Source: Holophagales bacterium (GTDB taxonomy: Bacteria > Acidobacteriota > Thermoanaerobaculia > UBA5066). From it: a DNA stretch of 64,000 nt. The notes under the pieces were generated by a model. It searched no databases. It saw only the letters and a program-made list of their open reading frames with translations, and was not told the DNA's origin. Numbering within the stretch: position 1 is the stretch's first letter; each line of letters starts with the position of its first letter. Below are positions 17,906 through 28,063 of this stretch, piece after piece. The position numbers were made by a program, and so were the translations under genes. The DNA lies in the NCBI GenBank assembly GCA_016714815.1, contig JADKBZ010000004.1:186001-250000 (forward strand), written 5' to 3'.

Positions 17906-17945
17906 CGGCAGCACGACGAAGGCGATCCGCGAGAGAGGGAACGAA

Positions 17946-19055
<1,110 letters not shown>

Positions 19056-19095
19056 CCCGCCCCCGGCGCCGACCCGCGACGAGCCGAAGACGCCT

Positions 19096-20712
19096 TCAGG
19101 ACCGGGGCGGGACGCCCGGCGGAAGGCCCCTCGCCACGTCGGCCGTCTCTTCCAGCGGCGCCCAGCGCGCCCGGTGGAGGAAGAGGGGCTCCGTCTTCCC
19201 CTTGACCGCGACGGGCGGGAGCGGCTCCAGCAGGAACCGCCCCGTCCTGAGCCGCCGGCGGGTCGCCTCCGAGATGAGGACCTCGCCCTCCTGCGCCGCC
19301 GTGCAGACCCGCGCCGAGACGTTCGTCGTGTCGCCGATGGCCGCGAACTGGACGTAGTCGGGCGAGCCGATGTTCCCGAAGGCGACGGGGCCGGAGTTCA
19401 GGCCGACGTGAATCTCCAGCCGCCGGTCCTCTCCCCAGCTCGCATTCAGCTTCGCGAGGGCGCTGCGCATCTCGAGGGCGGCCGCGAGCGCCCGGTCGGC
19501 GTCGTCGTCGTGGGGCGCGGGAACGCCCCAGATCGCCATGAGCGCGTCGCCGATGTACTTCTCGAGCGTCCCCTCGTGCCGGAAGACGATCTCGGCCATG
19601 ACGGGGAAATAGCGGTTCAGGAGGTCGACGACCTCGCGCGGGGCCAGCTCCGAGGACATCGCCGTGAATCCGCTGATGTCCGAGAAGAGGACCGTCACGT
19701 CGGCGTCCCGCACCTGGGCCCCGAAATCGGCCGAGCCCATGAGAGGCCCGACGACGGACGGAGGGAAGAAGCGGAGAAGACTCGACCTGCGCACGGCCTC
19801 CTCCTGGAGCTTGCCCGTGAGGCGCGCGTTCTCGATCGCCTGCGCCGCCTGGCTGCCGAAGGCGCCGAGGAACTCGAGGTCCTCCGGGCCGTAGCGGTTC
19901 GGGATGGAGCGGTGGTCGACGTAGAGGACCCCGATGATCCGGTCGGCGACCTTGAGCGGCGCCGCCATGGAAGAGCGGATCGACTCTCCCGCGACCGTCG
20001 CCGAGCCGGCGAAGCGCGGGTCGACGAGGGCGTCGTCGCTGACGAGCCCCTCTCCCCTCTCGAAGACGTGGCGGACGATGCTCCGGCTGAAGAACGAGTC
20101 CGTCTCGGACATCGCCTTCCGCGACCTCACGACCTTGGCGACCGGCTCCGGCGAGCCCTCTTCCACGAGGAGGAGCGCGGCGCGGTGGACGTCGAGGATC
20201 TGCAGGAGAAGGTCGACGATTCGCGGCAGGACCGCGTCGACCGGCTCGGGCGAGGAGAGGATCTGGCTGATCGTCAGCAGGATCTTCAGCTTCGCTTCCG
20301 AGCGCTGCATCGGCAGCGCCCCGCGAAGCTGGATGGCCGACGTCTTGTCGATCTCGGCCCCGGCGCCGAGGAGCCCGTGGAGCGTCAGCTCGGGCGAGGA
20401 GAATTCCGGGCGAACCGACCGCCTCTCCTCCTCGAACCGGAGCGGCAGCTCGCCGAGCTGCACCGCGTCGCCGTGCTTGAGGCGGCACTGCAGGACCCGG
20501 AGCCCTCCGACGAACGTCCCGTTCCGGCTCCCGAGGTCGAGGACGCTCGAGCCCCCTTCCTCCACGTCGATCCGGGCGTGAAAGCGGGAGAGGCTCGCAT
20601 CGTGGAGAACGACGGCGTTGTCCCGGGAACGGCCGATCGTGTTTCCGCCCGGCTTCAGGGGGTAGCGCTCTTCGGGAACGCCGCCGCCCGCGTTTCTGAC
20701 GAGGAAAGGCAT
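19096..20712 (-). CDS. FHA-GAF-class III adenylate/guanylate cyclase
   Basis: This 538-residue signalling enzyme has three domains: an FHA domain (~20-95; GRSRDNAVVLHDASLSRFHAR and SRNGTFV), a GAF domain (~150-300), and a class III nucleotide cyclase (~345-510). Cyclase metal Asp residues are in VLFSDISGFT and IGDALMAIWG, with Lys in EKYIGDA and the conserved GDTTNVSARV. FHA domains bind phosphothreonine peptides, so the cyclase may be controlled by a Ser/Thr kinase. The ATG at 20710-20712 starts the FHA domain. It is followed by a short C-terminal Pro-rich tail. Confidence 0.88.
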   Translation of the reverse strand: MPFLVRNAGGGVPEERYPLKPGGNTIGRSRDNAVVLHDASLSRFHARIDVEEGGSSVLDLGSRNGTFVGGLRVLQCRLKHGDAVQLGELPLRFEEERRSVRPEFSSPELTLHGLLGAGAEIDKTSAIQLRGALPMQRSEAKLKILLTISQILSSPEPVDAVLPRIVDLLLQILDVHRAALLLVEEGSPEPVAKVVRSRKAMSETDSFFSRSIVRHVFERGEGLVSDDALVDPRFAGSATVAGESIRSSMAAPLKVADRIIGVLYVDHRSIPNRYGPEDLEFLGAFGSQAAQAIENARLTGKLQEEAVRRSSLLRFFPPSVVGPLMGSADFGAQVRDADVTVLFSDISGFTAMSSELAPREVVDLLNRYFPVMAEIVFRHEGTLEKYIGDALMAIWGVPAPHDDDADRALAAALEMRSALAKLNASWGEDRRLEIHVGLNSGPVAFGNIGSPDYVQFAAIGDTTNVSARVCTAAQEGEVLISEATRRRLRTGRFLLEPLPPVAVKGKTEPLFLHRARWAPLEETADVARGLPPGVPPRS

Positions 20713-20726
20713 GGGTGGAGGGGATT

Positions 20727-22232
20727 CTAGCGGCGGTTCGCCCCTATTCCGAGAAGCGTCTTCACCGCGGGCTTCGTCACCTTTCCCATCGCGTTCCGCG
20801 GGAGCTCGGAGACGACGACGAGGCGCGACGGCACCTTGTACGGAGCGAGATGCCCGCGAGCCCAGGCGCGAAGCTCGTCGAGGTCCGGGGGCTCGCCCTC
20901 GGCGACGATAGCGGCCGCGACTCTCTCGCCCCATTCCTCGTCGGGCAGGCCGACGACGGCCACGTCGCGGATGGCCGGGTGGAGACGGAGGGCCTCTTCG
21001 ATCTCGAGCGCCGAGAGCTTGTAGCCGCCCGACTTGAGGATGTCCATCGAGGCGCGGCCGAGGATCCGGAAAGACCCGCGCTCGCGCACGGCGACGTCGC
21101 CGGTGAGGAACCGGCCGCCGGCGAAGGACCGCGCCGTCTCCTCCGGCCTCCCGTGGTATTCGCAGAACAGGGCCGGGCCGCTCACGCGGAGCTCGCCCGG
21201 AACGCCGTCGGCGCACTCCTCTCCCGACTCGTCGACGAGGGCGACGCCGACCCCGGGCAGCGGCGCGCCGACCGTTCCCGGAACCCGCTCGCCCCGCAGG
21301 GGATTCGAGAGCGCCATCCCGATCTCCGTCATCCCGTACCTCTCCAGGAGGCGGTGCCCCGAGATCTCCTCCCACCTCGCAAAGAGCGGAACGGGCAGCG
21401 CCGCCGATCCCGAGACCATGAGGCGCAGGCGCCGGCACGCCACGCTCCGGCGGGTGCGCGTCGCACGGTCCGCGGCGTCCCACGCCGCGGCGAGCTTCGC
21501 GTAGACCGTCGGCACCGCCATGAAAAGGGTGAGGCCGCCCTCCTCGAGCCGCCGCCAGCAACTCTCCGCGTCGAACCCCGCGAGCATCTCGACGCATGCC
21601 CCGTTTGCGAGGGCGCAGAGAGTCACGTTCACGAGGCCGTGCGTGTGGTGGAGCGGCAGGACGTTCGGGATCGCGTCGTCGGCGCTCCACTCCCAGGCCT
21701 CCGAGAGGGAGGCGACCTGCGCCGCGAGGCTCCCGTGCGTGTGGACCGCCCCCTTCGACTTCCCGGTCGTCCCGCTCGTGTAGAGGACGAGGGCGCGTCC
21801 CTCCTCCGCGAGCCGGGGCCAGGAACGCCGCGCCGCCGGCACATCCCCTGCGGCCGCCTCTTCCATGTGGAGGGACCGGATCCCGCGCTCTGCCGCGAGC
21901 GGCGCGAGCCGGGCGGCATTCGCGGCGTCGACGAGAACGTGCGCCACCCCCGCGTCGTCGAGAACGTGCGCGTGCTCGGCGGGCGGGTGCGAGAGGGCGA
22001 GCGGAACCGCGACGCCCCCGGCGCGCCAGGCGCCGAGAAGGGCCGCGACGAAGGAGACGCCTGGAGAGGCGAGGATCCCGACGCGCTCCTCTCCGAGCGT
22101 CCCCCGTCCGGCGAGGAGCGCCGCGGCAACCCGGTCGGCGGCAACGAGAAGGCCGCCGTACGTCGTCCGCGATCCCGCGTCGACGACGGCGGTCCTCTCC
22201 CCGTGTCCGGCGAGGCGCTCGAAGAGCGTCAG
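20727..22232 (-). CDS. Acyl-CoA synthetase, malonyl-CoA synthetase (MatB/ACSF3)-like
   Basis: This 501-residue AMP-forming ligase activates a carboxylic acid to its CoA thioester. Motifs are VLYTSGTTGKSKG (P-loop), LERYGMTEIGM, TGDVAVRERG, KSGGYKLSALEIE, and the late catalytic Lys in PRNAMGKVTK. The overall look and length match MatB/ACSF3-type malonyl- or methylmalonyl-CoA synthetases, but the substrate is not proven. No ATG, GTG or TTG lies near the N-terminus. The protein begins TLFERLAGHGERT right after a CTG at 22230-22232, which overlaps the upstream stop as CTGA. It is coupled to an acyl-CoA dehydrogenase. Confidence 0.82.
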   Translation of the reverse strand: MTLFERLAGHGERTAVVDAGSRTTYGGLLVAADRVAAALLAGRGTLGEERVGILASPGVSFVAALLGAWRAGGVAVPLALSHPPAEHAHVLDDAGVAHVLVDAANAARLAPLAAERGIRSLHMEEAAAGDVPAARRSWPRLAEEGRALVLYTSGTTGKSKGAVHTHGSLAAQVASLSEAWEWSADDAIPNVLPLHHTHGLVNVTLCALANGACVEMLAGFDAESCWRRLEEGGLTLFMAVPTVYAKLAAAWDAADRATRTRRSVACRRLRLMVSGSAALPVPLFARWEEISGHRLLERYGMTEIGMALSNPLRGERVPGTVGAPLPGVGVALVDESGEECADGVPGELRVSGPALFCEYHGRPEETARSFAGGRFLTGDVAVRERGSFRILGRASMDILKSGGYKLSALEIEEALRLHPAIRDVAVVGLPDEEWGERVAAAIVAEGEPPDLDELRAWARGHLAPYKVPSRLVVVSELPRNAMGKVTKPAVKTLLGIGANRR

Positions 22233-23371
22233 CGCTCGAAGATCTCCTTGCAGATGATCAGCCGCTGGATCTGGCTCGTCCCCTCGTAGATCTGGTAGAT
22301 CTTGGCGTCGCGCATCAGCTTCTCCACCGGATACTCGTGCGAGTAGCCGTAGCCGCCGTGGACCTGGACCGCGTCCGTGGCGACCTTCATCGCCATGTCG
22401 GCGCAGAACGCCTTCGCCATCGCGGCGTACTTCGTGTTCTTCAGCCCGTTGTCGATCGCCCACGCGGCGAGCCGCACGAGGTGGCGCCCCGCCTCGATCT
22501 GCATCGCCATGTCGGCGATCATGAAGCTGATCGCCTGGTAGGCCGCGATCGGCATCCCGAACGTCTTACGCTCCCTGGAGTACTTGATCGCCTCGTCCAT
22601 CGCCCGCTGCGCGAGCCCGACGGCTCCCGAGGCGACCGGCGGACGGGTGTGGTCGAACGCCGACATGGCGATCCGGAAACCGTCGCCTTCCTTGCCGAGG
22701 AGGTACTTCGCCGGGACCTTCACGTCCTCGAACGTCAGGCCGCGCGTGTCGCTCGCCCGCTGCCCGAGGTTCCACTCCTTCTTGCCGACCGTGATGCCGG
22801 GCGTGTCGGCCGGGACGATGAAGCCCGACATCCCCTTGTGCTTCTTTTCCTGGTCGGTGTACGCGAGGACGAAGTACCAGTTCGCGACGCCCCCGTTCGT
22901 GATCCACGCCTTCGAGCCGTCGATGACGTAGTCGTCCCCCACCTTGCGGGCCTTCGTCCGGATGCCGGCGACGTCGGAGCCGGCCCCCGGCTCGGTGACG
23001 GCGTAGGCGGCGAAGAGAGGCTCGGACGTCAGCCGCCCGAGGAACTCCTTCTTCTGCTCGTCGTTCCCCGCGACGATGACCGGGGCGGCCGCGAGGGCGT
23101 TCGCCTCCATCGCCGTGGCGATGCCGGTGCAGCCCCAGGCGAGCTCTTCCGTGATGATGCAGCCGTCGAGGGTCCCGAGGCCCATGCCGCCGTACTCGGG
23201 CGGGACGTGGGTGTTCATCAGGCCCAGCTCCCACGCCTTCTTCGCGACCTCGCGCGGGAACTCGCCCGTCTCGTCGTGGTGCGCCGCCTTCGGCGCCATC
23301 TCCTCGCGCGCGAACTTCCGGGCCAGCTCCTGCAGCGCCTGCTGCTCTTCCGTCAGGGAGAAGTCGATCAT
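22229..23371 (-). CDS. Acyl-CoA dehydrogenase
   Basis: This is a 380-residue FAD enzyme of the short/medium-chain acyl-CoA dehydrogenase family, which introduces an alpha-beta double bond and passes electrons to ETF. Conserved blocks are YAVTEPGAGSD, KAWITNGGVANWY and the C-terminal IYQIYEGTSQIQRLI, where Glu363 is the catalytic base position. Length is typical. It overlaps the acyl-CoA ligase gene downstream, suggesting joint activation and oxidation of an acid. A weak hairpin (GGCCC/GGGCC at 23389-23403) separates it from thpR. Confidence 0.92.
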   Translation of the reverse strand: MIDFSLTEEQQALQELARKFAREEMAPKAAHHDETGEFPREVAKKAWELGLMNTHVPPEYGGMGLGTLDGCIITEELAWGCTGIATAMEANALAAAPVIVAGNDEQKKEFLGRLTSEPLFAAYAVTEPGAGSDVAGIRTKARKVGDDYVIDGSKAWITNGGVANWYFVLAYTDQEKKHKGMSGFIVPADTPGITVGKKEWNLGQRASDTRGLTFEDVKVPAKYLLGKEGDGFRIAMSAFDHTRPPVASGAVGLAQRAMDEAIKYSRERKTFGMPIAAYQAISFMIADMAMQIEAGRHLVRLAAWAIDNGLKNTKYAAMAKAFCADMAMKVATDAVQVHGGYGYSHEYPVEKLMRDAKIYQIYEGTSQIQRLIICKEIFER

Positions 23372-23404
23372 CGGTCTCTCCTCGTTTCGGCCCGGAAAGG
23401 GCCT

Positions 23405-23986
23405 CTATTGCGGTGCAGCAGCGGATTCTATCGCCACGCGGAGAAGCTCCGTGTACTCGGCTCCGCGGGGCGTCAGGTCGCTCTGGTAGAGAACCAGGCT
23501 GGAGACCCGGACCGCGCCGAACGGCTCCGGCGGGATCGTCGGCAGGGCCCGCGTCAGGCGCTTCCCGGCGTCGGGGTCCTTCACGCGCGCCAGCGTCAGG
23601 TGGGGGGAGAAGGGGCGCTCCTCCCGGGGAAATCCCTCCGCCTCGAACGCCGCCTCGACGGCCGCGCCGATCGAGGTCAGCGCCTCCGCCCCTTCGCCGC
23701 ACCCGGCCCAGAGGACCCGTGCCGGCCCCCTGGGAGGGAAGGCCCCGAGGCCCTCGAGGGCGAGGCGAGCCCCGCCTGCGGCCCGCGCGGCAGCCGCGGC
23801 CGTGGCCGCCTTCGCCGCCGTCACGCGGTCCGCCCCGATCTCCCCGAGGAACTTGACGGTGAAATGGAGCTGCGATTCCGGGATCCACCGCACGCCCCGA
23901 AGGGGCGGGAGGAGGCTGTGCGCCCCGGCGAGCCGCCGTCTCACGACGGGGTCCTCGACGGGAACCGCGACGAACGCGCGAATCAC
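23405..23986 (-). CDS. thpR: RNA 2',3'-cyclic phosphodiesterase ThpR
   Basis: This 193-residue 2H-family enzyme opens 2',3'-cyclic phosphates on RNA. The two HxTx motifs are HFTVKFLG (about residue 40) and HLTLARVK (about residue 130), with the usual spacing. It begins VIRAFVAV from a GTG at 23984-23986, preceded by GGGGA. The frame is open far upstream but only as antisense of the M64 gene, so the GTG was chosen. It is divergent from the peptidase gene with 45 bases between them. Confidence 0.88.
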   Translation of the reverse strand: MIRAFVAVPVEDPVVRRRLAGAHSLLPPLRGVRWIPESQLHFTVKFLGEIGADRVTAAKAATAAAAARAAGGARLALEGLGAFPPRGPARVLWAGCGEGAEALTSIGAAVEAAFEAEGFPREERPFSPHLTLARVKDPDAGKRLTRALPTIPPEPFGAVRVSSLVLYQSDLTPRGAEYTELLRVAIESAAAPQ

Positions 23987-24031
23987 TCCCCGAGAATAGT
24001 CCCGTCCGCTACGATCCTCCCGAGGTCCCGC

Positions 24032-25480
24032 ATGAAAAAGAGCACGCTCCTCGGCTTCGTAGCCGCGGCGACGGCCGCCCTCCTCCTCTCCGCGGCATCG
24101 CCCGCGCCGAGCGCTCCCGCCGCCTCGATGCTCCTGGACTCCTTCACCCCGCAGACGATGAGGATCGACCTCCTCCACACCGGCGGACAGGGTGTCGAGA
24201 TCGTCGCCGTGGACCGGATCGTGAACGACGGCCCATGGGCGGGAAGCCTCTCGAACGCCGACGACGGGCTCGGCCTCGGGGCCTATCGTTTCGAGATTCT
24301 CGAGCCCGCCACCGGCCGCCTCCTCTGGGCCCGCGGCTATTCGTCGATCTACGGCGAGTGGGAGACCACCCCCGAGGCAAAGACGAGCCACCGGACCTTC
24401 CGCGAATCGCTTCGCCTTCCCTGGCCGCTCAAGCCGGTACAGGTCGTCCTGAAGAAGCGCGACCGAAAGAACCTCTTCCGCGAGGTCTTCTCCACTCTCG
24501 TCGATCCCGCCTCGCCCGACGTCAACCCGGCGCTGCCCCCGAAGCTCGGCACGGTCTGGACCGTCTTCGAGAACGGCCCGGCGCCGGAAAAGGTCGACCT
24601 CCTCGTCCTCGGCGAGGGGTACGCCGAGAAGGACCTCCCCAAGTTCCGCTCCGACGTGAAGCGGATGGTCGACACCCTCTTCCGCACCGAACCGTTCAAG
24701 AGCCGGAAGGCCGACTTCAACGTCCGCGCCCTCGACCTCCCCTCCGGAGACGGAGGCGCGCACCGGCCGCAGTCGAAGCTCTTCCGCCGGACGCCGCTGC
24801 AGGTCCAGTACAACGTCTTCGGCTCCGAGCGCTACGTTCTGACCTACGACGACCGCACCCTGCGCGACGCCGCGGCCCAGGCGCCGTACGACGTCCTCGA
24901 GATCCTCGTCAACGACGCCCAGTACGGCGGCGGCGGCATCTACAACCACCAGGCGACCGCCTCGGCCGACACGGGCTTTGCCGACTACGTCTTCGTCCAC
25001 GAGTTCGGCCACCACTTCGCCGCCCTCGCCGACGAGTACTACACCTCCGACGTCGCCTACGAGACCGGCGCCGCCGACCTCCCGGAACCCTGGGAACCGA
25101 ACGTCACGGCCCTGAAGAATCCCGCGACGCTCAAGTGGAAGGACCTCGTCGCGGCCGGAACACCCCTCCCGACTCCCTGGTCGAAGGAGTCCTTCGAGAA
25201 GACCTCGCGCGACTTCCAGGCCCGCCGCAAGGCGCTTCTGGCCGCCGGCGCGGCGCCCTCCGCCATCGACGACCTCTTCCGCGAGCAGAAGAGAGTCGAG
25301 GCCGCGTTCTTCGCAAAGGAGAAGTTCATGGGGAAGGTCGGCGCCTTCGAGGGGGCCGCCTACGAGGCGAAGGGCCTCTACCGCTCCTCCGCCGACTGCA
25401 TCATGTTCACCCGCACCGACGCCGGCTTCTGCCCCGTCTGCCGCCGCGCCATCGAGAAGGTCATCGACAGCTACCGGTAA
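24032..25480 (+). CDS. Secreted M64-family metallopeptidase
   Basis: This 482-residue exported zinc peptidase has a signal peptide (MKKSTLLGFVAAATAALLLS start) and a beta-rich N-terminal domain. The catalytic region shows GGGGIYNHQATASA, then the zinc motif VHEFGHHFAALADEYY (HExGH with a downstream Glu), matching the IgA-peptidase M64 family. A C-terminal cysteine cluster (SADCIMF, FCPVC) matches the family's late cysteines. The stop codon TAA is the first base triplet of the repeat at 25478, so the repeat abuts the gene exactly. The substrate is unknown. Confidence 0.85.
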   Translation: MKKSTLLGFVAAATAALLLSAASPAPSAPAASMLLDSFTPQTMRIDLLHTGGQGVEIVAVDRIVNDGPWAGSLSNADDGLGLGAYRFEILEPATGRLLWARGYSSIYGEWETTPEAKTSHRTFRESLRLPWPLKPVQVVLKKRDRKNLFREVFSTLVDPASPDVNPALPPKLGTVWTVFENGPAPEKVDLLVLGEGYAEKDLPKFRSDVKRMVDTLFRTEPFKSRKADFNVRALDLPSGDGGAHRPQSKLFRRTPLQVQYNVFGSERYVLTYDDRTLRDAAAQAPYDVLEILVNDAQYGGGGIYNHQATASADTGFADYVFVHEFGHHFAALADEYYTSDVAYETGAADLPEPWEPNVTALKNPATLKWKDLVAAGTPLPTPWSKESFEKTSRDFQARRKALLAAGAAPSAIDDLFREQKRVEAAFFAKEKFMGKVGAFEGAAYEAKGLYRSSADCIMFTRTDAGFCPVCRRAIEKVIDSYR

Positions 25481-25668
25481 TAGGGGTCAGGTCTTGATTT
25501 TCTATTACAGCTACTGCGGAGTGTAGTTTCCCGCCGGCCTTCGGCCGGCACCGAGGGACGAAACCAAGGGTGTCTCGTACCAGAAGGTAGACCCCTCTTC
25601 TTGAGCAGCCGGTTCTACCGACGCTCCAGGGCTGACCCCGCAGGCGCTCCTGCGGAGCCCTGAAGCTC
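25478..25668. repeat. Mobile-element-like repeat with 22-bp end motif and nested stem-loops
   Basis: Between the M64 gene and msrA lies a gene-free stretch. It opens with TAATAG...CTATTA (25478-25507), which encloses the 22-mer GGGGTCAGGTC-TTGATTTTCTA (25483-25504). That 22-mer recurs in inverse orientation at 61966-61987. Downstream are a GCCGGCC-TTC-GGCCGGC hairpin (25533-25549) and a nested double stem: CAGGGCT...AGCCCTG enclosing CCGCAGG-CGCT-CCTGCGG (about 25638-25672). The end motif resembles tails seen with RAYT/IS200-type elements; no transposase is present, so this is a relic or non-autonomous copy at most. Confidence 0.6.
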
Positions 25669-25710
25669 GTCGGCCGCGGGCACAACCGTTCTTCCCCTCC
25701 CGCCCCGGCC

Positions 25711-26364
25711 TCAGCCCCGGACCCCGAGCCCCACCGGACACGCGATCCCGATGCCGCCCAGGCCGCAGTACCCGCCCGGGTTCTTCGCGAGGTACTGCTG
25801 GTGGGCATCTTCGGCGTAGTAGAAAGGGCCTGTCGGCCGGATCTCGGTCGTGATCGGGTCGTAGCCCCGCGAGGAGAGGACGTCCTGGTAGGCGCCGCGG
25901 ACCGCAACGGCGGCGCGCGCCTGCGCATCCCCGTGCGTGTAGATCGCCGAGCGGTACTGCGTCCCGACGTCGTTGCCCTGGCGCATCCCCTGGGTCGGGT
26001 CGTGCTTTTCGAAAAAGAGCTTCAGGAGCTGCTCGAAGGAGACCTGCCCCGGGTCGAAGACGACGAGGACGACCTCGGCGTGACCCGTGCGCCCCGTGCA
26101 GAGCTCCTTGTACGTCGGGTTCGGGGTGAGGCCGCCCGAGTACCCCGCCGCCGTCGTGTGGACGCCCGGGAGCGTCCAGAACGTCTTCTCGGCGCCCCAG
26201 AAGCAGCCCATGCCGAAGACGGTCTGCTCGAGGCCGGCAGGGAACGGCGGGAGGATCTCCCGTCCGTTCACGAAGTGCCGGTTCGTCACGGGTATCGGCG
26301 TGTTGCGCCCCTCGAGCGCGTCCTCGGAATCGGGAAGGCGGAGCTTGTTCTTGTCGAACAGCAC
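25711..26364 (-). CDS. msrA: Peptide methionine sulfoxide reductase MsrA
   Basis: MsrA reduces methionine-S-sulfoxide in proteins. The 217-residue protein has the catalytic FGMGCFWGAE (Cys54), the YSGG and TGHAE substrate blocks, and two resolving cysteines near the end (Cys200 in GGYCGLGG and Cys209 in IACPVG), as in the E. coli-type three-cysteine enzyme. A ~45-residue N-terminal lead precedes the domain, also as in E. coli. No MsrB is adjacent. The next gene upstream is transcribed the other way only beyond the lipid operon, so it is probably monocistronic. Confidence 0.94.
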   Translation of the reverse strand: MLFDKNKLRLPDSEDALEGRNTPIPVTNRHFVNGREILPPFPAGLEQTVFGMGCFWGAEKTFWTLPGVHTTAAGYSGGLTPNPTYKELCTGRTGHAEVVLVVFDPGQVSFEQLLKLFFEKHDPTQGMRQGNDVGTQYRSAIYTHGDAQARAAVAVRGAYQDVLSSRGYDPITTEIRPTGPFYYAEDAHQQYLAKNPGGYCGLGGIGIACPVGLGVRG

Positions 26365-26443
26365 GGCGTCACCTCCGGGGTGGTTTGAGCCGGAGTCTAT
26401 CCGCGACGACGCCGGGCGCCGTCGATCCGGCGGAAGGCCGGCC

Positions 26444-27484
26444 TCAGGTGTACCGGCGCCTCAGCCGGTAGTGGGAGACCATCCACTCGTTCCCGCCCCG
26501 GAAGGCGAAGAGCTCGGCGCAGGCCATGAAGAAGATCCTCCACTCGAGGACCTTGCGCCGCGCAACCCCCGGCCCGTAGGTCTTCGTGAAGAGCTCCTTC
26601 GCCGCCCCGCGATTCCGGTCGAGGTTCTCGAGCCAGGCCTCGGCGGTGCGCGCGTAGTGCGTGCCGTTGACGCGCCAGCGCTCCTCCACGAAAAGGTGCT
26701 CGGGGAAACGCAGGAGGAGGTGGTCGGAGGGCATGAGCCCACCGGTGAAGAAGTTCCTCGCCATCCAGTCGCTCTCGTCCCGAGCGACGTAGGGGTACGA
26801 CACGTCGCGGTGCGAGAAGACGTGGAGAAAGAGGCGGCCGTCGGGCTTCAGCCACGAGGCGATCCGGCCGAGGAGCTCGGGCCAGTTCCGCATGTGCTCG
26901 AACATCTCCACCGAGACGACCCGGTCGAACGCCGGGCCGGTCGCCGGGTCGAAGACGTTCATGTCGCACGTGACGACCTTCACGTTCGTCAGGTTCCGCT
27001 CGGCCGCCCTGCCTTCGATGCAGGCCCGCTGGTCCTTCGAGTTCGACACGGCGACGATGCGCGACCCGGGATATCTCTCCGCCATCCAGAGCGTGAGCGA
27101 ACCCCACCCGCACCCGAGCTCGAGGACGTTCTGGCCGTCGGCGAGGCGCGCCCGCTCGCAGGTGAGGGAGAGCATCGCCGCCTCGGCGGCGTCGAGCGTC
27201 GTGCCCCCTTCGGAGAACAGGCCGGAGGAGTATTTCCGGTGGGCGCCCAGGACGAGCTCGAAAAAGGCGGGCGGCACCTCGTAGTGCTGCTCGTTCGCCT
27301 CCGCCGTCGCGAGGGCGACCGCACTCTCGCGCATTTCCAGGACGAGCCGCTCCTCGCGAGCGAGCGCCTCCTGCGCGTCGTCCGCCTTCTCGTCCTCCAG
27401 CCGCTTCCGAAGGAGCTCGCGGATCTCCCGGCGGACGAGGACGTCGGGGAGGAGCCCCCGTTCGAGCAGCGGGTCGTACCACAT
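26444..27484 (-). CDS. Cfa-like SAM methyltransferase (second copy of family)
   Basis: This 346-residue methyltransferase belongs to the cyclopropane-fatty-acid synthase family, in the shorter group that includes CmaS-like and coclaurine N-methyltransferase-like proteins. The SAM site is VLELGCGWGSLTLWMA (about residue 120), followed by VVSVEMFEHMRNW. Upstream is EQHYEVPPAFFELVLG, matching the substrate entry region. It is the last gene of an operon with Cfa, DUF1365 and a flavoprotein, so it probably modifies a lipid; the exact product is unknown. Confidence 0.78.
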   Translation of the reverse strand: MWYDPLLERGLLPDVLVRREIRELLRKRLEDEKADDAQEALAREERLVLEMRESAVALATAEANEQHYEVPPAFFELVLGAHRKYSSGLFSEGGTTLDAAEAAMLSLTCERARLADGQNVLELGCGWGSLTLWMAERYPGSRIVAVSNSKDQRACIEGRAAERNLTNVKVVTCDMNVFDPATGPAFDRVVSVEMFEHMRNWPELLGRIASWLKPDGRLFLHVFSHRDVSYPYVARDESDWMARNFFTGGLMPSDHLLLRFPEHLFVEERWRVNGTHYARTAEAWLENLDRNRGAAKELFTKTYGPGVARRKVLEWRIFFMACAELFAFRGGNEWMVSHYRLRRRYT

Positions 27485-27523
27485 CGGAATCAGCTCTTTC
27501 TCGGGAGGCGGGGGACGGGCACG

Positions 27524-28063
27524 TCAGCGCCCATCCGTCTCCCCGGAAACCGGGACCGGCGCGGCCTCCAGGGCGGGCTCGGCTCCCGCCGCGGCCCCGG
27601 ACCGCAACCGTCGCGCCACACCCCTGAGAACGGGCCGGAGGGCAAAGAAGACCACGGCCACGATGACCGGCACAGTGAGAAGCCAGGCCCCGAGCGCCTG
27701 GAGCGTCACCCGCCAGAGCGCGGCGAACGCGTCCGCCGGCCGCGACGTCACGAAGGCGGCGAGCTCCTGCGCCGACAGGTGGATGGCGGCGCCTCCGAAG
27801 AGGAGCCTCCCCAGCCTGAGGTACGGGACGATGAAGGCGAGCTGGAGGGGAAACGAAAGGTAGTTGATCGCCTGGATGAGGGGCTGGTTGAGCCGCAGGA
27901 CGATCGCGGCCGTCGTGCAGAGGATCGTCGTCGTCCCGACGACCGGGATCACGGCGATCGCCAGTCCGATTGCGATCGTCAGGGCGATTGCGTCGGGAGA
28001 AAGGCCCTGCGTCAGCTGCTCGATGACGGGACGGACGAGCCGTCGGCGCAGGAAGTCGATCAC
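27524..28063 (-). CDS. DUF2062 membrane protein
   Basis: This 179-residue protein has three or four hydrophobic helices. The motif GLSPDAIALTIAIGLAIAV, then PVVGTTTILCT and LNQPLIQAINYLSFPLQ, is characteristic of DUF2062. It starts with GTG at 28061-28063, overlapping the cfa stop as GTGA, and it ends 39 bases before the second methyltransferase gene. The family is of unknown function and is often linked to lipid or glycosyl transfer genes; this operon is consistent with a membrane-lipid role. Confidence 0.82.
   Translation of the reverse strand: MIDFLRRRLVRPVIEQLTQGLSPDAIALTIAIGLAIAVIPVVGTTTILCTTAAIVLRLNQPLIQAINYLSFPLQLAFIVPYLRLGRLLFGGAAIHLSAQELAAFVTSRPADAFAALWRVTLQALGAWLLTVPVIVAVVFFALRPVLRGVARRLRSGAAAGAEPALEAAPVPVSGETDGR

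Noticed and set aside
21596..24031. Open frame extending ~800 codons upstream of the M64 peptidase ATG
   Set aside because: The extension is antisense to the ligase, dehydrogenase and thpR genes. The peptidase signal peptide begins at the ATG at 24032.
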